A DNA stretch of 64,000 nucleotides, taken from positions 1 to 64,000 of the forward strand of contig NZ_JACJOU010000005.1 in assembly GCF_014695725.1 (NCBI RefSeq), read 5' to 3'. A program made the position numbers and the translations under genes. Positions within the stretch are counted from its first letter, which is position 1. Every line of letters starts with the position of its first letter. Below are positions 45,510-54,881 of this stretch, piece by piece. This DNA is from Microcoleus sp. FACHB-672 (GTDB lineage Bacteria; Cyanobacteriota; Cyanobacteriia; Cyanobacteriales; Oscillatoriaceae). The notes under the pieces were generated by a model that saw only the letters and a program-made list of their open reading frames with translations, did not search any database and was not told where the DNA came from.

Positions 45510-46433
45510 TACATCCTCCTTACACTGTTTTTGGGCGGCTGTATAGCTGATCCCCGACTTAGATAACTTCAAGGATTTTTGCTGTCAGTTCCGGAAACGA
45601 AATCTAAAATGTCAAATTACGGGTTCTTTTTGATGACCGGCTCTTGAGTCCACGCTGGAGGACTTCAACCATTTTTTTGAACCTCAGCTCTTTTAAAACT
45701 TATTAGAGTTCCTTTGAGCGTGGCTTAATGTGAGCCTATTGTGCTAAAACAAAGCGCTTTTTTTAACCCAAACCCCTAAGAGATTTTAGAGTTTCTGTGA
45801 GCGTTGCTTCGTATGAGCGAACTGTGCCTTAGGTGACACCTTGTCGCTGAACTGCCGGACTCTACCACCGACAGCCTTGAAAAGATTCCCGTTGTGAATA
45901 AAGAGCTATGGATTACCCGTATCTTCTAGAATCCTTTTCACATATATCTTCCGACCCTCTTCTTTTAAGAGAATTGGGGGAATCTTTCAAGGCGTTTTCA
46001 TAGCAAAATAGGTTTTAAGAACACTACTGAGGGGTCTTACCCCTCATTTATTATCTCTGATTTCGACAACAGTGACCGGCTTTTCCGAGCAGCCCCATCA
46101 CGAGCTATGAAACAGCCGAAATCACCTACTGTGGGGGATTGCATACTGCCGCACAGAGTAAAGTCGGCAGGTCTTTACTAAATATTTATAAAATAAACTT
46201 TAGCTTTACAATTCCTTCGCATTAAAGCTAGGGTGCTTATGCAGAATTAAAGCAGAAAGTCAACAGTAAAATTGTCCAATTGTCTGAATCGTTCCTTGTT
46301 CTGCGTTTGCGGTTAATTGCTAAGAACAGTGGACAACTGGACACAAGGGCGCGATGCAGACAATTTTGGTGACAATCACTCGACACGCACCCATTCCTAA
46401 CCGGCAGCTCACTGACTTATAAGAGGTTCATTC
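45510..46433. other. Large intergenic region with degenerate direct repeats
   Basis: 924 bp between divergent genes. Two imperfect 43-bp copies start at 45703 (TTAGAGTTCCTTTGAGCG) and 45786 (TTAGAGTTTCTGTGAGCG), 83 bp apart, agreeing at roughly 31 of 43 positions. The remainder has no ORF or RNA that I recognise. Confidence 0.45.
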
Positions 46434-47345
46434 ATGTATTTACCCCCAGGCTTCGACCGGCTCTCCACCCTTACATCCCTCGGCAGAATGGTGTATCACA
46501 CCGCAACGGGAGAACCCTGGCTGACACCGGCATCAACTTCCGACTCAAACAACTTACCAACCTTAGTCTTCCTCCACGGCTTCGGTGGCGGATCATCTTC
46601 CTACGAGTGGTCGAAAGTCTATCCAGCCTTTGCCGCAGATTACCGAATTTTAGCCCCCGATTTAATTGGTTGGGGACAATCCGAGCATCCTGAACGGAAT
46701 TACCAGGTTGAGGATTATATCACCACGATTATTGAATTCATCGAAAAAACCTGTTCCGAACCCGTGCCGGTGGTTGCCTCTTCCCTCACCGCCGCCTTTA
46801 CCATCCGCGCCGCCATCAAGCGCCCCGATTTATTTAAGAGTTTGATTTTAACAACCCCTGCCGGCTTGTCAGACTTTGGGGAAAATTACAGCCGTAGCAT
46901 TTTTGCTCAGATCGTCAGCACACCGATATTAGATAAACTTCTCTACAGTGCCGGTGTTGCCACTAGCGGCGGTATTCGCAACTTCTTGGAAAATCGGCAG
47001 TTTGCCCGTCCAGAACGCGTGTATCAGGAAATTGTGGACGCTTACCTCGAATCAGCAACCCAACCCAATGCAGAATACGCCGCACTTTCATTTGTGCGCG
47101 GCGATCTATGTTTCGATCTGTCGCTTTACGTGACTCAGCTAACCACTCCAACCGCGATTATTTGGGGGCAAAAATCACAATTTACCGGCCCAGAAATTGG
47201 CAAGCGCCTCGCCAACCTTAATCCCCAGGCAATTCGCTACTTTCAACAACTGGATGAGGTGGGGTTAACGCCTCAGCTTGAACTTCCAGCCGTGACGACT
47301 GGCTTGATTCGACAATTTTTAAAATTGCTATCCTCTGATCATTGA
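46434..47345 (+). CDS. Alpha/beta-hydrolase-fold protein lacking the usual catalytic His
   Basis: A 303-aa protein. The oxyanion strand is FLHGFGGGSSSYEWS, then DLIGWGQSEHPERNY. The nucleophile elbow is VASSLTAA, with a Ser in A-S-S-L-T instead of the usual GxSxG. At the place where the catalytic His normally stands (G-H-x-P-x-x-E-x-P) it reads VGLTPQLELP, with Leu. The protein may be a degenerate hydrolase with a binding or chaperone role. There is no signal peptide. An AAGAGG Shine-Dalgarno precedes the ATG. Confidence 0.85.
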   Translation: MYLPPGFDRLSTLTSLGRMVYHTATGEPWLTPASTSDSNNLPTLVFLHGFGGGSSSYEWSKVYPAFAADYRILAPDLIGWGQSEHPERNYQVEDYITTIIEFIEKTCSEPVPVVASSLTAAFTIRAAIKRPDLFKSLILTTPAGLSDFGENYSRSIFAQIVSTPILDKLLYSAGVATSGGIRNFLENRQFARPERVYQEIVDAYLESATQPNAEYAALSFVRGDLCFDLSLYVTQLTTPTAIIWGQKSQFTGPEIGKRLANLNPQAIRYFQQLDEVGLTPQLELPAVTTGLIRQFLKLLSSDH

Positions 47346-47971
47346 GCCGGTTGACGCGCTGTTTAAATCGTGCGAGGCAAAACTCCAACGAAAGATGTAA
47401 CCTGGTTCAGGCACAAGATTAGGCTAAGCCAGAAGATAGAAGGTTGGTAGTAAATCGACGTTCTTCTCCCAGAAGCAGTTCAAAACTATCAGGAATTTAC
47501 TTTGCATATTTAATGGGGAAAAATAAAAGTTTCAGCAAAATAAATAGATAAAATTTTTGGGTTTTGCTTATTTGGTTTGGCTTTAGACTTTTGTTGTTTC
47601 TCCAAAAAAATAAATTCACAGTAGTGGAACACTTGGTCACAGTAGTCAATGAGTGTTGCCTGATTCTGGGTCAGACAAGCCAATTTTGCTCATTCATCAA
47701 GGTTTCTTGACTGAACCCTGAACCTCTTACTGAGTTTTGAGTTTCGAGTCCTGAGTCTTTACTAGCTGATAGCCTTGCAAAGTAGAATCCGTACCCATGA
47801 GTTGGGGTTTTCTTCCCTAGGCTCTAGAAGCCGGTCGGTAGAATGGAAGCAACCACAACAAACGGCAAGTGGGTGGCGAGAGTGAGCCAATTGCACTTGT
47901 TCGCAAATGCCGTTAAAGGAGAACCGGCTGTGATCTCTTTCCTGGCACAAATTGCAAGTTATAGCGTATGA
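47346..47971. other. Intergenic; a Cys-rich minus-strand frame only
   Basis: No convincing gene. On the minus strand, 47950-47762 encodes 62 residues with clustered Cys/His (GICEQVQLAHS, AVCCGCFHSTDRLLEPRE), and the frame is open further upstream (TCNLC), which could be a small zinc-binding protein. It lacks an ATG and Shine-Dalgarno, so it is only noted. Confidence 0.35.
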
Positions 47972-48271
47972 TTTGCCGGCGGTTCGCGGGACGATGGAGA
48001 TGGCCCAAATTCTTTAGGGGTGATGCTGACAGTGATGCTAGCGCCGGTTGCCGCTATCGTGGTTCAGTTGGCGATTTCTCGCACGCGGGAATTTGCAGCC
48101 GATGCCGGTTCTGCTAAACTAACCGGCAACCCCGCCTTTGACCCGTTGCTGATTATGAATGCGTTTTCAGGGCAGTTTTTGGGCGATTTATTTTCTACCC
48201 ACCCTTCAACTGAAGCGCGGATTGAGCATTTATTAAAGCTAGAGCAACAACAGCCAAAATTCTCAAGCTAG
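47972..48271 (+). pseudogene. htpX: Remnant of an HtpX-like M48 zinc metalloprotease
   Basis: The frame is open from 47972 (after TGA 47969) to 48271. The segments [41 protein letters not shown] and [19 protein letters not shown] correspond to the C-terminal third of HtpX. The N-terminal helices and the HExxH zinc site are absent. Between TGNP and AFDPLL about 25 residues found in intact homologues are missing, as if deleted between two Asn-Pro codons. So this is a 5'-truncated, internally deleted pseudogene. Confidence 0.75.
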
Positions 48272-48357
48272 TAATTGATTCTGTGCTTAATGCTAATCAG
48301 TCATTAACACCTGAAACCTGATTACTAACGGCTAACACCTTTTTAGGAGAAACTATC

Positions 48358-48774
48358 ATGACTACCGAATCAAACATTCCCCCAGAAAGCTCACTTGTCG
48401 AAATTAGTACAGAGACAAGAGACATGGTTAATCGAGAGATGCCAAACGAAACCGACAAGGTAAAAAATGAAACAATGGCATTGATTGAAGCCATTAAAAA
48501 GCGGGCGCAAGCAGAGATTCAAGGAGCCAGTAAACTTACCAGTGACGCCTATCTCACCGCAATTCACGAAGCCCGCACAGCCGTTGAACAAAATCAATTG
48601 TTTGACAAAGACCGAATTGAATACACCATGAAACTGATCCAAATGGATGCCCAGAAAAACTGGGAGTCTATTCTCAAAGAAATTTCAGTTTTTGGGGATC
48701 GTCTCTCTGATGCCGCTAAAGCAGCTTGGGAAGCGCTGACTGCGCCTCGCTCTGACGATAACTCAAACGTATAA
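48358..48774 (+). CDS. Soluble helical protein of unknown function
   Basis: A 138-aa protein, almost wholly alpha-helical. A polar N-terminus (MTTESNIPPESSLVEIS) is followed by amphipathic helices (ETMALIEAIKKRAQAEIQGA, SDAYLTAIHEARTAVEQNQL, RIEYTMKLIQMDAQKNWESI), with a disordered acidic tail. The Shine-Dalgarno TTAGGAG lies 9 bp before the ATG and an intrinsic terminator at 48823, so it is a well-defined monocistronic gene. No membrane segment. I do not recognise a family. Confidence 0.75.
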   Translation: MTTESNIPPESSLVEISTETRDMVNREMPNETDKVKNETMALIEAIKKRAQAEIQGASKLTSDAYLTAIHEARTAVEQNQLFDKDRIEYTMKLIQMDAQKNWESILKEISVFGDRLSDAAKAAWEALTAPRSDDNSNV

Positions 48775-48822
48775 GCAAATATTTGCAAAGCCAAGTCATT
48801 AATCAATGGCTTCGAGAGAATA

Positions 48823-48854
48823 TAGGGGTGCGGTGCATCGTGCCCCTATTTTTA
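48823..48854 (+). terminator. Rho-independent terminator
   Basis: TAGGGGTGCG (48823-48832), loop GTGCAT, CGTGCCCCTA (48839-48848), with two G-U pairs, then TTTTTATT. It ends the gene at 48358-48774. Confidence 0.85.
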
Positions 48855-48956
48855 TTGGGATGTAAGTTTTTCTCTAAACAGAGCGGTTTACGTTCCCTAA
48901 TCCTCTAATCTCAGCCCAGATCCAATCGGATTTATAAAGCGATATCGGTAGCAGCA

Positions 48957-49766
48957 ATGAAACGAATAATCCCCGCAAGCGTCCTGCTTTTAGCGGCAAT
49001 CTGCTCAGCTTGTCAAGGAAGTGGCCAGACTAATTCCCTCAACCGGCTGCTGCAAACCAAGGAATGTCAGGGATGTGATTTAAGAGAAGCCAATCTAGTC
49101 GGTGCTCAACTCAAAGGAGCAAATTTAAGTCGTGCGGATCTGGGAAACGCCCAGCTAAACGGTGCTAATTTAGAAGGAACCCAGCTCAAAAGTGTTGATT
49201 TTTTCAGTGCGAATCTTCAGCAGGCAAATTTAGAAGGGGCGCTGCTGCTCAATGCTAATCTGATTCAGGCGAATCTCAGTGGTGCGAATCTTAAACAAGC
49301 GAATCTAGAGGATGCCAGCCTTCGATCAGCCAATCTCAATAGTGCAAATCTCAGTGGTGCTCAGTTAGGTTACACCAATCTCATCAGCGCTCAACTGAAT
49401 GCGGCTGATCTGAATAATGCGGCGTTAAGCCATTCAGATATGATTCAGGCGAATCTGACGGAAGCAGATCTGAAGGGGGCTAATCTGGTAGATGCTAACT
49501 TGAGCGGTGCTGACTTGACGGGTGCCAGTTTAGAGAATGCCTTTCTGGAAAATGCGAATCTCCGACGGGCAAATTTGGAGAAAGCCAACCTGAGTGGCAC
49601 TCAATTGCGCTATGCCAACTTGATTGAGGCGAATTTAACCGGCGCGAATTTGAGGGGTGCCGATCTGAGCAGTGCTAATCTCACCGGCGCGAATTTAGAG
49701 GGGGCGGATTTGACGGAGGCGACGTTAGCCGGTGCGATCTTGCCAGAGGAGACAGCACAACCATAA
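48957..49766 (+). CDS. Pentapeptide-repeat lipoprotein
   Basis: A 269-aa protein. The signal peptide ends in a lipobox-like AICSAC (Cys about 19), giving a lipid-anchored periplasmic protein. After LLQTKECQGCDLREANL come about 40 A(D/N)LxG pentapeptide repeats (residues about 40-262), predicted to form a right-handed quadrilateral beta-helix. The C-x2-C motif directly before the first repeat also occurs in the paralogue at 55574 (CQSCDLRGANL). Function unknown. The stop is about 180 bp before aspS. Confidence 0.87.
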   Translation: MKRIIPASVLLLAAICSACQGSGQTNSLNRLLQTKECQGCDLREANLVGAQLKGANLSRADLGNAQLNGANLEGTQLKSVDFFSANLQQANLEGALLLNANLIQANLSGANLKQANLEDASLRSANLNSANLSGAQLGYTNLISAQLNAADLNNAALSHSDMIQANLTEADLKGANLVDANLSGADLTGASLENAFLENANLRRANLEKANLSGTQLRYANLIEANLTGANLRGADLSSANLTGANLEGADLTEATLAGAILPEETAQP

Positions 49767-49949
49767 GTAGCATGGGTGGAGTTAAGGCCGGCATTTCACC
49801 ACACTAGGCTGATTTTGTCTGACAGAATTACCCCTAATGCTAGATAATGGAAAACCTAACCTTGGTTATTGTGGGGAACTGCGGCTTGTTGCAGCTTCTC
49901 CAACCGCTTAAACTACCCATCTTGAAGCTCGAATTCTGAATCCACACCT

Positions 49950-51737
49950 ATGCGTACCCACTATTGCGGCCAGCTCCGAAAAGAACACATTGGAGAAACA
50001 GTCACCCTCTGTGGATGGGTGGATCGTCGCCGCGATCATGGTGGCGTGATTTTCTTGGATTTGCGCGATCGCACCGGCATTGTGCAAATTGTTAGCGATC
50101 CCGTGCGGACTCCAGACTCCTACGCGCAAGCAGAGGCGCTGCGGAGTGAATACGTTGTCCAATTCACGGGTCGGGTGACGCCACGCCCCGAAGATTCTCT
50201 CAATCCCAAACTGGCAACCGGCGAGGTGGAAATCTACGCCGATAAAATTGAACTGCTCAATACGGTTCGCAAGCAGTTGCCTTTTCAAGTTTCCAGCGCT
50301 GATAACGAGTCGGTGCGAGAAGACTTGCGGCTGAAATATCGCTATTTGGATCTGCGCCGCGAACGCATGACGGAAAATCTCAAGCTGCGCCACGAAGTGG
50401 TTAAAGCGATCCGTCGTTATTTGGAAGACCGGCAAGGATTTATTGAAGTTGAGACGCCGGTGCTCACTCGCTCAACCCCAGAAGGAGCACGGGATTATCT
50501 GGTGCCGAGTCGCGTCAATGGCGGCGAGTGGTTTGCTTTGCCCCAGTCGCCGCAGCTATTCAAGCAATTGCTGATGGTGTCCGGGTTTGACCGCTACTAT
50601 CAAATCGCCCGGTGCTTTCGGGATGAAGATTTACGGGCAGACCGGCAGCCAGAATTCACTCAGCTAGACATGGAAATGAGCTTCATGTCTCAAGAAGAGA
50701 TTCTTCAGCTCAATGAGGAACTAACGACGCATATTTTTAAAACTGTTAAAGGGATTGAATTGCCTCGTCCTTTCCCGCGCCTCACTTACGCAGAAGCGAT
50801 GGATCGTTATGGCAGTGATAAGCCGGATACACGCTTCGATCTGGAATTAGTAGATGTTTCAGATTTGATGAAAGACTCCGGATTTAAGGTGTTTTCCGGG
50901 GCGATCGCATCGGGCGGGATTGTGAAAATTTTGCCTATTCCAGAGGGAAATGCGGCGATTTCTAATGTGCGGATTAAACCGGGCGGAGATTTGTTTAATG
51001 AAGCTTGCAGTGCCGGCGCGAAAGGTTTAGCCTATATCCGGGTGCGAGATGATGGCGAAATCGATACAATTGGCGCAATTAAAGATAATTTGAGCGAGGA
51101 ACAAAAGCAAGAATTGCTTAAGCGCACGGGTGCGAAACCCGGGCATTTACTGCTATTTGGTGCAGGGCCGGCTGATATTGTCAATAAAACCTTAGATCGC
51201 CTGCGTTTAGCAATCGCTCGTGAGTTGGGACTGATCCCTCCAGATAAAATTAATCTGCTTTGGGTAACAGATTTCCCGATGTTTGAGTGGAATGCTGACG
51301 AAAAGCGTTTAGAGGCATTACATCACCCCTTTACCGCACCGCATCCAGATGATATTGACGATCTCAAAACAGCACGAGCGCAAGCCTATGATTTGATCTT
51401 CAACGGGTATGAAATCGGCGGCGGTTCGCGGCGGATTTATCAACGGGAAGTTCAAGAAAGAGTGTTTGAAGCGATTGGTTTATCGCCGGAGGAAGCTTAC
51501 AGTAAGTTTGGCTTTTTGCTGGAGGCGTTTGAGTATGGAACGCCGCCGCATGGAGGCATCGCTTACGGTTTAGACCGGCTGGTGATGTTGCTTGCCGGCG
51601 AAGAGTCAATTCGGGATGTCATTGCATTTCCCAAGACGCAGCAAGCGCGTTGTTTGCTGACAAATGCACCGTCTGGAGTGGATGCAAAGCAGTTGAAAGA
51701 GTTGCACGTCGCTTCGACTTATAAGCCAAAGGCTTGA
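49950..51737 (+). CDS. aspS: Aspartyl-tRNA synthetase
   Basis: Class II synthetase charging tRNA-Asp, 595 aa, the usual bacterial length. An N-terminal OB-fold anticodon-binding domain ([20 protein letters not shown], about 17-36) is followed by catalytic motif 2 ([20 protein letters not shown], about 223-242), an inserted GAD domain (about 300-420) and motif 3 ([17 protein letters not shown], about 537-553). A bacterial-type enzyme with a full GAD domain may also be non-discriminating toward tRNA-Asn; this cannot be decided here. No strong Shine-Dalgarno. Confidence 0.97.
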   Translation: MRTHYCGQLRKEHIGETVTLCGWVDRRRDHGGVIFLDLRDRTGIVQIVSDPVRTPDSYAQAEALRSEYVVQFTGRVTPRPEDSLNPKLATGEVEIYADKIELLNTVRKQLPFQVSSADNESVREDLRLKYRYLDLRRERMTENLKLRHEVVKAIRRYLEDRQGFIEVETPVLTRSTPEGARDYLVPSRVNGGEWFALPQSPQLFKQLLMVSGFDRYYQIARCFRDEDLRADRQPEFTQLDMEMSFMSQEEILQLNEELTTHIFKTVKGIELPRPFPRLTYAEAMDRYGSDKPDTRFDLELVDVSDLMKDSGFKVFSGAIASGGIVKILPIPEGNAAISNVRIKPGGDLFNEACSAGAKGLAYIRVRDDGEIDTIGAIKDNLSEEQKQELLKRTGAKPGHLLLFGAGPADIVNKTLDRLRLAIARELGLIPPDKINLLWVTDFPMFEWNADEKRLEALHHPFTAPHPDDIDDLKTARAQAYDLIFNGYEIGGGSRRIYQREVQERVFEAIGLSPEEAYSKFGFLLEAFEYGTPPHGGIAYGLDRLVMLLAGEESIRDVIAFPKTQQARCLLTNAPSGVDAKQLKELHVASTYKPKA

Positions 51738-51819
51738 GGGTTCGTAAAATTGTTAGAGTAATGGGTAATTGGTAATTTTCTATTACTGATTACTCATTTT
51801 TTATTAGCAGGAAGTTGCT

Positions 51820-52626
51820 ATGAGTCAAATCACCTCATCTGTGGAGCCGGTGAATTTTACACCTGAGCTGCCTACGAGTTTGCCAGATCACACTCAACTT
51901 CCCGACTCTGACGGTACTTTTGTGAAAAATCTTCAGGAGCATCCCCAAAGTATTCTGCTGACAGATTCGATCATGCCGGTGTTGCAGCAGTTACATCCAG
52001 ACGGTCAATATTGTATCGGGCAAGATAGCGGAATTTACTGGCGAATCACTGATCCACCGGAAAGAGGCGCTGAGGCACCGGATTGGTTTTATGTGCCGAA
52101 TGTGCCGCCGGTGTTGAATGGTGAAATGCGGCGTTCTTATGTGATTTGGCAAGAATATGTCGCGCCTTTAATTGTGCTGGAATTTGTTTCTGGAAATGGC
52201 GAAGAAGAACGAGATACAACGCCTGTTACGGGTAAGTTTTGGGTTTACGAACAGGCAATTCGTGTTCCTTTTTACGCCATTTATGAAGTAAAAAAAGCAC
52301 AGGTTCAAGTGTATCAACTTGTTGCCGGTCACTATGAGTTAATATCTCCTAATGAGCGCGGGCATTATGCAATTCCCCCGTTGGGTGTGGAGTTAGGAAT
52401 TTGGCAAGGACAATATCAAAATGCAACGCTGCCGTGGCTGCGCTGGTGGGATGCACAAGGTAATTTATTACTAACAGGAGAAGAACGAGCGGAAGTTGAG
52501 CGACAGGAGAAGGAGTTGGCTCAACAACAGGCTGAAACTGAACGGCAGCGTGCTGATACTGAGCAGCAACGTGCTGAGCGGTTAGCTGAGCAGTTGAGGG
52601 CGTTGGGGGTTGAGCCTCAAGCGTAG
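51820..52626 (+). CDS. Uma2-family (DUF820) PD-(D/E)XK nuclease-like protein
   Basis: A 268-aa protein. The Uma2 fold shows the catalytic pattern APDWFYVP (Asp about 87), LIVLEFVSGNG (Glu about 125) and GKFWVYEQAI. The C-terminal 50 residues form a Glu/Gln/Arg-rich coiled coil (ERQRADTEQQRAERLAEQLR). The family is extremely abundant in cyanobacteria; its biological role is not established. The ATG is preceded by AGGAAG. Confidence 0.87.
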   Translation: MSQITSSVEPVNFTPELPTSLPDHTQLPDSDGTFVKNLQEHPQSILLTDSIMPVLQQLHPDGQYCIGQDSGIYWRITDPPERGAEAPDWFYVPNVPPVLNGEMRRSYVIWQEYVAPLIVLEFVSGNGEEERDTTPVTGKFWVYEQAIRVPFYAIYEVKKAQVQVYQLVAGHYELISPNERGHYAIPPLGVELGIWQGQYQNATLPWLRWWDAQGNLLLTGEERAEVERQEKELAQQQAETERQRADTEQQRAERLAEQLRALGVEPQA

Positions 52627-52755
52627 GCATGAGAAAAGAGGGAGAGCCGGCGCAATTGAGCATCAAGTTTAAGCATCTGATAACTGTTTAATTTGCGCCA
52701 TGCTTGCTCTAAATCTTTGGGGTGCTATTAGATTCGCAAATTAACAAACTGGACG

Positions 52756-53250
52756 TTAACTATCCCGAATTGAAGAAGCGTGTGCCAAATTTTCTGCTGC
52801 TTTTTTCATCACTTCAATATCTGCCGGCAACCAAACACGAGTATCGCGGCAGTGATGGGCAATCAACAAACCCCAGAGTCCTTTGAAATTGAGCACCGGC
52901 ACGGCTAAATTTGCTCGAACCTGGATACTGCGGAGAAAGTCTCTATGGCAAGGGTGGATTGGCTCTAATTCAATATCTGGAATGGCTCGCACTCGTCCCG
53001 CTTCATATAAAGCCGCATATTCGCCATTAAAACAATCATCCGCTCCCGTCATTCCAAACACAGATAATTGCGGAGAACTCAAAGACTCGAAGGTAACTTG
53101 TCCTCTCCACTGGAGGTAAAAGTAATATAAAATCACCCGATCAACATCTAAAATTTCTCTCAAGTCATTTGTGGTTTCTTGAACTGTCTTATCCTGAGTC
53201 AGTGTTTTAGAAAGACGGTCGGTTATTTTTCGTAAACTGGGATCGGCCAT
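52756..53250 (-). CDS. Stand-alone GAF protein with DXCF cyanobacteriochrome cysteines
   Basis: A 164-aa single GAF domain with no output domain. It carries D71-D72-C73-F74, a D-x-C-F motif, and C101-H102, the canonical bilin cysteine with its His. The cysteines are 28 residues apart, the spacing I recall in TePixJ. GRVRAIPDIEL, QVRANLAVPVL and LWGLLIAHHC are also typical cyanobacteriochrome sequences. This predicts a covalently bound phycocyanobilin or phycoviolobilin and blue/green-type photochemistry, with signalling through a partner. Caution: some GAF domains keep these cysteines without binding bilin. It converges with the Uma2 gene. Start ATG at 53250. Confidence 0.82.
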   Translation of the reverse strand: MADPSLRKITDRLSKTLTQDKTVQETTNDLREILDVDRVILYYFYLQWRGQVTFESLSSPQLSVFGMTGADDCFNGEYAALYEAGRVRAIPDIELEPIHPCHRDFLRSIQVRANLAVPVLNFKGLWGLLIAHHCRDTRVWLPADIEVMKKAAENLAHASSIRDS

Positions 53251-53780
53251 ACTGTCTAGTTTAAGAATTCTTTTAGATTGGTGCTTGGAACTGTATTTTT
53301 TAATAGTTGAGTTCGTTTATTGTAAGGCACTCATTTTTCATGTTTTTATTTTACAACAAAGATAATCTTTTAAGGAAATTTTATTTGATTAATTTTATAA
53401 ATTTTATTTTATAGCATCAATCAATTTTTTATTGATTTCAATGGAAAACATTGGTAATTGCAATTTAATCATAAATTAAAAGTGAGTTTTTATAACTTTA
53501 AGATTTTTCATGAAAGCCGGCTCCTTCACAAATGCTTGCGAGTGCCTGTCCTTGGATTTCGCGCATTTTCCGGCCAAGCTCCTATTGAGCCGGTGAAAAC
53601 AAGATCGCTCAGACCGGCAGCTTCAGAGGAAAGCAAGCTATACAATTGCTAACAGCAGGTGTAGAGACGTTGTTTGCAACGTCTCTACACCTGCTATGTT
53701 GTGTTTGCTGCTGTACGAACGCACCCTGGAAAAGTCGCAAACAAGGGAATTGAGAAGTTTAAAATTTGAATTGTGAATGT
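53251..53780. other. AT-rich intergenic with a perfect palindromic hairpin
   Basis: AT-rich to about 53510, then a GC-richer half without a convincing ORF. The hairpin at 53654-53695 is listed separately. Confidence 0.45.
53654..53695. repeat. Perfect 19-bp palindromic hairpin (dispersed repeat type)
   Basis: AGCAGGTGTAGAGACGTTG (53654-53672), loop TTTG, and its exact complement (53677-53695). The core GTAGAGACG recurs at about 56640. The word AGAGACGTTGCAACGTCTCT is a familiar intergenic repeat in filamentous cyanobacteria. Probably a REP/MITE-like element. Confidence 0.75.
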
Positions 53781-54881
53781 TTAATTTTCCAATCGGCGTC
53801 GTAAGTTAGCCATTTGTTGCCGAGCCTTAAGGTGATTAGGAGTAATTCTTAATGCTCGGTCATAAGAAGCAAGGGCATCTTCATATCGGCCCAACTGCTC
53901 TAGGGCTAACCCGCGATTGTACCAAGCACTCGCAGGGCCGGTATCGCTTCCCCATTGACCCTTGCTTTGCAGCGCTCGCTCATAAGCGTTAATCGCGTTT
54001 TCATACTGTCCCAACTGCAAAAGCGCGGTAGCCCGGTTATACCAAGCCAGGGCAAATTCAGGATTAACGGTGGTCGCTTTGTCAAATGCCGCAATCGCTT
54101 CTTCTTTACGAGCCAACTTCCACAATACTGAACCTTTGTAACTCCAAGCAGACTCAAGGCTTTCGTTGCCCCAATCCCGATTAAGTTCAATTGCCTTATC
54201 AAACGCCTGATTGGCTTCTTCGTTGCGATCAAGCTGCTTGAGCACCATTGCCCGTTCAAACCAACTGAGAGAGTAAGCAGATTTGAGGTCAATTGCCTGC
54301 TGCAAAACCGCAAGCGCATCGTCATACCGGCCTAATTCTCCAAGTACAACTCCTTTGCCGGTTAAAGCAGCGGCTGAGTCCGGTCTAAGGCTGATTGCTC
54401 GATCGTAAGCGGTGAGCGCTTCTTCATACTGTTTTTTGCTTAGCAGGAACTGCCCTCGGTTTAGCCAGTAATTAATATCTCCAGATTCAGTGGGGGCGGG
54501 TTGCTCACCTGATGTCGGTGCCGGCTGGGGTGATTGAACGGGTTGCTCACCTGATGCCGGTGCCGGCTGCGGCGATTGAACGGGTTGCTCACCTGATGCT
54601 GGTGCCGGCTGGGGTGATTGAACGGGTTGCTCACCTGATGTCGGTGCCGGCTGGGGTGATTGAACGGGTTGCTCACCTGATGCTGGTGTCGGCTGCGGGG
54701 ACTGGGCGGGCTGTCCACCTGATGTTGGTGTCGGCTGGGGCGATTGGGCGGGTTGCTCACCTGATGTCGGTGTCGGCTGGGGCGATTGGGCTAGCCGAGC
54801 GCTGACAGCGAAAACCGGCACTTGAACCCATAAACTGACAGCAGCGGTCGTGATGCAGATGCATTGAAGGGTGCGCTTCAT
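53781..54881 (-). CDS. Exported TPR protein with Pro-rich tandem repeats
   Basis: A 366-aa protein. The signal peptide is residues 1-26 (cleavage near VFA-VSA). Seven exact-length 14-residue units (QSPQPTPTSGEQPA type, about 31-128) form an extended Pro/Gln/Ser linker. About six TPR units follow (about 140-360; LNRGQFLLSKKQYEEALTAY, DRAISLRPDS, FDKAIELNRDW, NRGLALEQLGRYEDALASY), a protein-protein interaction scaffold, here periplasmic. Divergent from nothing nearby; monocistronic. No catalytic motif. Confidence 0.87.
   Translation of the reverse strand: MKRTLQCICITTAAVSLWVQVPVFAVSARLAQSPQPTPTSGEQPAQSPQPTPTSGGQPAQSPQPTPASGEQPVQSPQPAPTSGEQPVQSPQPAPASGEQPVQSPQPAPASGEQPVQSPQPAPTSGEQPAPTESGDINYWLNRGQFLLSKKQYEEALTAYDRAISLRPDSAAALTGKGVVLGELGRYDDALAVLQQAIDLKSAYSLSWFERAMVLKQLDRNEEANQAFDKAIELNRDWGNESLESAWSYKGSVLWKLARKEEAIAAFDKATTVNPEFALAWYNRATALLQLGQYENAINAYERALQSKGQWGSDTGPASAWYNRGLALEQLGRYEDALASYDRALRITPNHLKARQQMANLRRRLEN
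54498..54791 (-). repeat. Seven 42-bp tandem repeats inside the TPR gene
   Basis: Seven units of 42 bp, each containing GGTTGCTCACCTGATG-type sequence with small variations. They keep the frame. The complementary strand is also open here only because of the repeat composition. Confidence 0.88.

Noticed and set aside
49908-50435. 175-codon minus-strand frame across the aspS start
   Set aside because: Shadow of aspS, which is an unambiguous gene in the other direction.
54512-54805. Open plus-strand frame of repeated AGVIERVAHLM-like units
   Set aside because: It is the complement of the 42-bp Pro-rich repeats of the TPR gene and is open only because of repeat composition.
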